From contig JAQFVV010000455.1 in NCBI GenBank assembly GCA_028023455.1, forward strand, positions 436,001 to 500,000: 64,000 nucleotides of DNA, written 5' to 3'. Source of the DNA: Epiperipatus broadwayi (taxonomy: Eukaryota > Onychophora > Udeonychophora > Euonychophora > Peripatidae). Positions 58,305 to 64,000 of this stretch are shown here, in pieces. Within the stretch, counting starts at the first letter, position 1, and the number at the start of each line of letters is the position of its first letter. Under the pieces are notes generated by a model. The model searched no databases, was not told the DNA's origin, and was given only the letters and a program-made list of their open reading frames with translations. A program made the position numbers and the translations under genes.

Positions 58305-58920
58305 TTATCATAATAAAGAATAGAAATAATGAGATGTTCTCCATGTAAACAGAAATAACTTTAGCTTTTGATATTGCCAGAAAACTATTAATTACTGAGA
58401 CTAAAGACATTGTTTTCAATAATCTATAATTGCTCTTTTGTTAAGGTTTATTGAAGTAAAAAAAAGAGGTCCTCCACTTCAAATACCAAATTCTTATAAG
58501 AATTTAAACATAGAAAGATATTTTTATAGGTGTGAAAATGTAGAAGAATATCTTTTTTGACATACTGTAAATAATAATCAATCTTATTCAGATAGTTACA
58601 TACGTTGAATTACATTTTTTTATACATTTTTATTTTGATAAAGAATGAAAATTAAAAAATTATGTAAACATAGATAACTTTAATTTTTGATGCTGCCAGA
58701 AAATGATCAATTATTATTAATTGTCAGTTCTCTAGGGGTTAAATGAGTTTTCTCCATTAATCTTTAAAAGTTCATTTGTTGGGTTTATTGAAGTAAAGAG
58801 AGTCATCTTTCACTGCAAATCCAGGTTCTTATAAACATTTAAACTCAGAAAGCTATTTTTATAGGTGTGAGAATATAGAAGAATTGTAACTTCTTTGACA
58901 TCCTGCAAATAATATATACA
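58305..58920 (+). repeat. Tandem duplication, unit about 325 bp
   Basis: Unit 1 (58,305 to about 58,631) and unit 2 (about 58,632 to 58,920) share AAACA.A.ATAACTTTA, TGCCAGAAAA, GGTTTATTGAAGTAAA, TTCTTATAA, TTTTTATAGGTGTGA, AGAAGAAT and TTTGACAT in order. About 75-80% alike by eye, so it is old. No coding frame. Confidence 0.8.
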
Positions 58921-59034
58921 TATTGATATATTTATATGAAGTGGTTGATGTCGGTGTTGTGATTACATAAAGTTTGATGCTTATAAAGCAAACTATAAAA
59001 ATTCACCAACTATTAACGCTGAACAAATGATGAA

Positions 59035-59145
59035 GAAATATGTAAAAATCTGTGACCTAAATCAATTGATGAGTTTTAGTTCATTATGAAATGCACATCT
59101 TTGGGGTCATTATTATATCTAAAAAGTATATACATCAAGTTAAAT
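59035..59145 (+). repeat. Decayed arm of palindromic family 2
   Basis: CTGTGACCTAAATCAATTGATGAG, TTCATTATGAAATGCACAT and TTATATCTAAAAAGTATATA follow the family order. Weak. Confidence 0.5.
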
Positions 59146-59194
59146 TTCAATTTCTAATATATATATATATATATATAATGTTATATACATATAT

Positions 59195-60693
59195 ACACTT
59201 TTACCCCACTTAGTGATAGCAATTGGTCCTCCAAACTCATTGTTAAGCAAGAATATCGTATACAAAATATGTAATTATAATGAGGGTCTATGGGAAAAAA
59301 ATTGGTCGGTTCCAGTCGACGTAAAATATACACATTGGTTTCCAAGCTCAAAGATTTTCTTGATTTTTTCATGACAATGATGACTAAATATGGTATCTAA
59401 AAAGAAAAGTTTTATATCACTAGGAAAAAAAATGCATATTTTCACTTTAAAAAGTACAGAACAGCAAAAAGAAAGAGAAAGTGAAACTAAATTTGAATTT
59501 AAAAGTTTTTATATTATTCCCCAGAAGTTTTTCATCGTAATGAAAAAAAATCCATACTGAAGTGCTTTTTTTTAAAATTTGTATTACAGTATATATTACT
59601 ACTATACATTTATGTTTGTTACTTATGTGAAATTATTCAAATTAAAAAACAATGTTTAATTATTAATTATTTAATTGAACATAAAGACTTATTACTGTAC
59701 TCCACAGTAACAAAATGCTTAATGCTTATCGTAAAGCAGTCAACTTTAGAAAAAAAAAATCAACTTATTTTAAAAGTAAAAAATCTAACTTCTAATTTTC
59801 TAAAACATACAGCAAAGTTTATTTTTCTTTTATTTTTTTTACTATATTTTTAGTAATGTAATAATCCCCCCCCCCCCATTCATGTAGAAGAAAATTCATT
59901 AACATTTATTTTAAATACAATCTGTTTTTCTTTTTAAACTTTTCTAATTCGACATTTGTGTTTTAAAATGTTGTTTTTCTTTTGATTTGAAACAACTTGA
60001 GTGTAAACAACATATTTATTAATGAAGTTACAAAATCAATAACTATTTTTACTTAATTATCCAGGTGTTCTAAAAATAATATATCGTAATTAATAAACAC
60101 AGCATGCAGTTTAATATTCATATTTAGTGTTTTTCTGAAAGTTTGTGATGGTAGTATTTTAGTTGTCCTGTACCGTATTTATATATTGGACTATTTCATC
60201 ATCTAATATGTGTTGAATGTCTTTAGAAAAATTAAACTTTATTTAAATAATCCAAGTACTGTACATTATATTTAAATAAAGTTTAATTTTTCTAAAGACA
60301 TTCAACACTTATATATACAGTATACAGTATTATAGATTCAGTAATTATAGATATTTTAAGTTTATACATTCTATATTCAAAATACTGAATGCAGCACTAA
60401 CATTATTTTTTATGAATAAAATATTGTATGTGTATACAATTACAGCAAAGTCATTACCTGTATATATATTACAATAATATACTTTTGCTTTTGGGTAAAA
60501 TGAATTTAAAATACCTATATCTCTGATATCATCAGTGATGCAAAATTCAAGATGGTTGCCAAAAAATTTTTTTTTAATTTTTTCCGATCGTTATAGTGAA
60601 AAATCGATTGTAAATTGAAGTAGTGGGTACAAATTGATGATGATTGCTATTGTGAAATATCGTTAAATAGTCAATTGCTAAGCGGGATAAAGA
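59195..60693. mobile_element. Non-autonomous TIR DNA transposon, about 1.5 kb
   Basis: Left end ACTTTTACCCCACTTAG and right end, as complement, ATCTTTATCCCGCTTAG, both bordered by TATATA. The subterminal sequences share a style of repeated GCAATTG, TTGTTAAGCAAGAATATCG and ATATCGTTAAATAGTC phrases. The TA-rich border and CTTAG-type subterminal repeats recall Tc1/mariner/pogo relatives; that is inference. The interior has no transposase frame and contains a perfect palindrome (60,210-60,308). Confidence 0.65.
60210..60308. repeat. Perfect palindrome, arms about 39 bp
   Basis: GTGTTGAATGTCTTTAGAAA... and its exact complement are separated by about 20 bases. The arm sequence (GTCTTTAGAAAAATTAAACT) is the leader of the second tRNA-like family at 55.1 and 57.7 kb. 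Confidence 0.9.
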
Positions 60694-60771
60694 TATATAT
60701 ATATAAGCATGATTATATTAATAGTAATCTAAAATGAGTAAATGCAAAGAAAAAAGATAATATGAAAAAGA

Positions 60772-61249
60772 CAAAGCAAAACTCTCCATACAGTATTGCC
60801 ACCCTGTGCCAACCAGAATAATCAATGAATGTCAGAAGGCTTGTGCATAAAATCCCTATCTAATGCCTACTCATCCAATATCCCCAGACTAGTTTCTGGC
60901 TTATGGCCATCATCAGTGAGGAGCTTTGGATCTGAGAGTACTGCACCTAGATCTTAGCTCCTCACTGACGATGGCCATAAGCCAGAAACTAATCTGGGAA
61001 TATTGGATGAGTATCTCTAAGATCTAGGTGCAGTGATCTCAGATCCAAAGCTCCTCACTGACGATGGCCATAAGCCAGAAACTAATCAGGGGATATTGGA
61101 TGAGAAGGCATTAGATAGGGATTTTATGCACAAGCTTTCTGGAATTCATTGATTACTCTGATTGGCACAGGGTGGCAATACTGTATGGAGAGTTTTGCTT
61201 TGTTTATAAACAATTATGTGCTAGTACAAGATAGTGATCATGTGATGCT
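60772..61249 (+). mobile_element. Palindromic family 1, long copy with 14 bp TSD
   Basis: It starts CAAAGCAAAACTCTCC and ends GATAGTGATCATGTGATGCT, with two inverted arms and an extra partial inner unit (the AGATCTAGGTGCAGTGATCT block occurs after an additional GCCAGAAACTAATCTGG). It is flanked by the exact 14-base repeat TAATATGAAAAAGA at 60,758-60,771 and 61,250-61,263. The extra inner unit gives three hairpin segments instead of two. Confidence 0.9.
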
Positions 61250-61263
61250 TAATATGAAAAAGA

Positions 61264-64000
61264 ATAAAAAAGAAGAAATAATCAGATATATTGCCATATA
61301 CTTCATTGACTCTGAGTGGCATTACAGTTAAATAATAAAATAACAAATAAATTATTCATAAAGTGTAGTATGCTTAGAAAGATTGGCTGCTTTCTAGAAT
61401 TTGTTTATCAGTGAAGGTTAGGATTCAAACTGGAGCAAATGTATACAAGCATCTGGCACCTATCTTTTATTTCTTCACACTATGAAAATTGATAATCTGA
61501 TATTGAAAAAACAGCTTAAGATTTCAAACTCAGGCTAATTCACTTGAACAGCTATATATTTGAAACCATATCAGTTTCTATAAATATTTGAGACCTCAGT
61601 TCCCTTATAACTGTTGGCCTTTTCTATCTTTCAGCTAGGAAAAATCATATGATCTCATAAGTTTGCTCAAATGCTTCAAAGAGCAGTTACTTAACTATAT
61701 CCTATTCTAGACCTATCAACTGTAAGTCTGAGTAATTAATGGATATATGAAGATATGGTCCTAAAAATACTCATCTTCAGTTAGACTAATTTACTACATT
61801 TGCTTTGAAGACTAGAATTCAAACCTAAAACCAATGCTCTAATACATGTAGATCTGCTTTTACTATGCATCTATCATACAACCACTTTTTACTTCTTTGT
61901 AAAAACTAGTAACCTGAAAGTTAAAAAACTTTTGTTTCAACAGTCTCGTACGCATAGCTACATAAATCTCATACCATGCCGGTCTCTGTATATGTTTCAG
62001 ATCTATTCTATATAACAACTCTAGTTTCCCTCCCACTCTTTGACTAAAAAGAGTAATACCATTTCCCTTTTCATCTGCTTATTCATGTTTCCAAGAACAT
62101 CTACCTTCATTCTACTCAGGAGTCATCTACCTAACCTTTAGTAATCAATGACACTACATTAGAGTAAAGATAACTAACTGCCTGTGGATGCATGTAAGTG
62201 AACATATAAGGGCACGTGGTGATGTTACTGATTTTAACTTTCTTAGCCAAAAGTATAAGAAATTTACAGTTTTTAAAACCTAAGATCTTAAAAGTACATA
62301 GATACTAACCTGGTGTATAGCTATGTAAGTGAGTCGGCCAAGATGTGAAAAAATAGCTACTAGATGCCGAAGTGCACAAAGTCCACCTTTGATCTAAGTT
62401 TTCAGTGATGAAGGCAAAGGCCAAAAACTGTTTGTTCTGGAGAGAGTACATATTTAATATACAGTGATTACTGAAACTTACAGTGGATTGCTTTTAGAAG
62501 CTTGTAATCCTATGAAAAAATGTGCGTTATTATTACAAAAATTCTCTAATAAAATATAACCGGCTGTGCTTGTAATCTCACATTCAAATCCAAGGGGTAA
62601 CTTTTTTAAAAATTAATTGATGACTTTATAAGCAAATAGTAGGCCAACATAGCTGGCCTGCTTCAGGTTCCATTATACACGCGAGCATATAAAAAAAAAA
62701 AAAAATATGACTGTAAGAAAATGCAGATTTTACCAGTCGTTCAGGAGCTATTTATTATTCATTCATATACGGATACGGAGTATTTATTTTAAATAATTCT
62801 TTAGCTACTAGAAATAACAAATTTTTAAGAAGTAGTTTTTATTTTAACCGCATGAGGCCGTATAACTGTAGAATAAACAACTTCTTTTGTTGAAAGAAAA
62901 AGAAAAAAAAAAAGAAACTGTTGTGTGTATAATATTACAAAAATTGTTACTTAAAATTTAACTGATACCCGCAGCTATCTAATTAACATGCAATTAAAAA
63001 GTGAATATCTAATTAATGATTTACAGCTTCGCACCACTTCTCTCACACTATTAATAAGAAAAAAAAAACTATACTTAACAAGAGTCAGGGGGCGTGTTCA
63101 GAAAACAAAAACCGAGAGGATAAATGTATTTCCATTAAATATTGTTAATCTTAACTGTATTAAAATAATATAACTAATTGTTCAAATATTTGTAAATAAC
63201 TTATATATTAAATTTGCCATTTTAAGAAATTGATACGTTGTGTCGAATTAATAGTACTTGTCGGCCCAGATCCGACAAACCAAAAGTCTCAATGTTTTTT
63301 GATTGAATACCATTAAATTTAATGTTTCATAAAGATATATTTTTATTATAGTAATTTCTCACCCGTGGTAATTAAATTTTATAATTGCATAAATAGATTT
63401 AAGAGTATATAGAATTGGTAAAAACATCCAATAAGTTTATTTTAAATAATATTAATACAAGAGATGCATATGGTTATTTGCTCGGGAGGTTATGTCCTGT
63501 TCGAGAACAGAGAAATGGACAATGAGCTTTGATTCAAGAACCTTCAGCTCTTAATCCATTATTCTATCATCATACTAAATCGGGTAAACAGTAAAAATTT
63601 TATTAATGCTTATGATAAATATTGTAGTTCTTCGTGTTTTAGTACAGTAGTAGAAGGATAGACTCTAGAGCTCAAATTCCATGCAGCATGACGTAAATTA
63701 TCACTTTTCATGCTTCAATTTCTGATGAACTCATGATAATAAATGATTTGATTATTATTTCATCATAGAAAGATTTATTCCACATAGATATACTTAGTTT
63801 TCCCATAATTTTATCTACTTTTCCACATATCTCTATCTTGTATTTTTAATATTCTGATGGAAACAATGAAAGGAAAAACACATTAATTACTCATATGATT
63901 CATTTTACATCTACCTATCTATCTACATACATATCCATTTTTCTATATCTGTCTGTCTGTTTAACAGGTCACTATTATTCTCCTATTTATTTTTCTGTTT
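61264..64000. other. Non-coding stretch to the window end
   Basis: A faint family 1 fragment (TCAGTGATGAAGGCAAAGGCC) lies near 62,403. Around 61,800 and 63,520 are isolated B-box-like phrases (AATTCAAACC, GATTCAAGAACC) too decayed to call. No gene. Confidence 0.5.

Noticed and set aside
58305-58920. CRISPR-like or satellite array
   Set aside because: Only two diverged units of about 325 bases, no short repeats with regular unique spacers.

Overview
The window looks like intergenic or intronic DNA from a large, very AT-rich animal genome. I see no conserved cellular protein-coding gene, no rRNA, no CRISPR array and no bacterial operon structure. Every stretch with recognisable protein homology is a decayed retroelement: RTE-type, Jockey/CR1-type and RRM-plus-zinc-knuckle LINEs, and Penelope-like elements with a GIY-YIG endonuclease domain. 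tRNA-derived SINEs with pol III A and B boxes, TA and ATA microsatellites and many short palindromic repeats fit a metazoan. I cannot name the phylum or species from this sequence. All family names rest on motif recognition by eye; no database was searched.

Layout. 0-5.3 kb: AT-rich DNA with microsatellites and one palindromic-repeat fragment. 5.3-9.15 kb: a large imperfect inverted repeat (arms about 0.8-0.9 kb) around a 2.1 kb centre, with a 27 bp perfect inner repeat. 9.7-12.5 kb: two SINEs with target-site duplications (TSDs) and a 5'-truncated RTE. 14.7-16.6 kb: a second long inverted repeat. 19.3-20 kb: palindromic-repeat copies. 21.8-22.0 kb: a long ATA microsatellite. 22.4-26.8 kb: a degenerate APE/RT LINE. 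28.9-29.3 kb: a palindromic retroposon with TSD. 29.7-30.96 kb: an antisense Jockey/CR1-like LINE split by a SINE. 32.6-35 kb: a SINE and two RTE fragments, one split by a SINE. 36.6-42.6 kb: antisense Penelope fragments, one apparently split by a 4 kb LINE copy with an exceptionally long ORF1. 43.3-43.6 kb: an RTE 3' end. 46.3-48.15 kb: a compact LTR retrotransposon without coding region. 48.3-51.26 kb: a nearly complete RTE with two stops and one frameshift. 51.9-52.7 kb: a hairpin element with TSD. 53-61 kb: palindromes, tRNA-like repeats, a tandem duplication and a TIR element. 61.3-64 kb: nothing recognisable.

How the parts relate. The LINEs and Penelope elements could have supplied reverse transcriptase and endonuclease, and the SINEs and palindromic repeats look like non-autonomous passengers. 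The most unusual pattern is that two unrelated palindromic families (28.9, 56.4 and 60.8 kb; and 51.9-52.7 kb) are flanked by 11-15 bp direct repeats. That is the signature of LINE-type target-primed insertion rather than cut-and-paste transposition, so self-complementary hairpin RNAs may have been retroposed here. Nested insertions (SINE in RTE, SINE in Jockey/CR1, LINE in Penelope) give relative ages.
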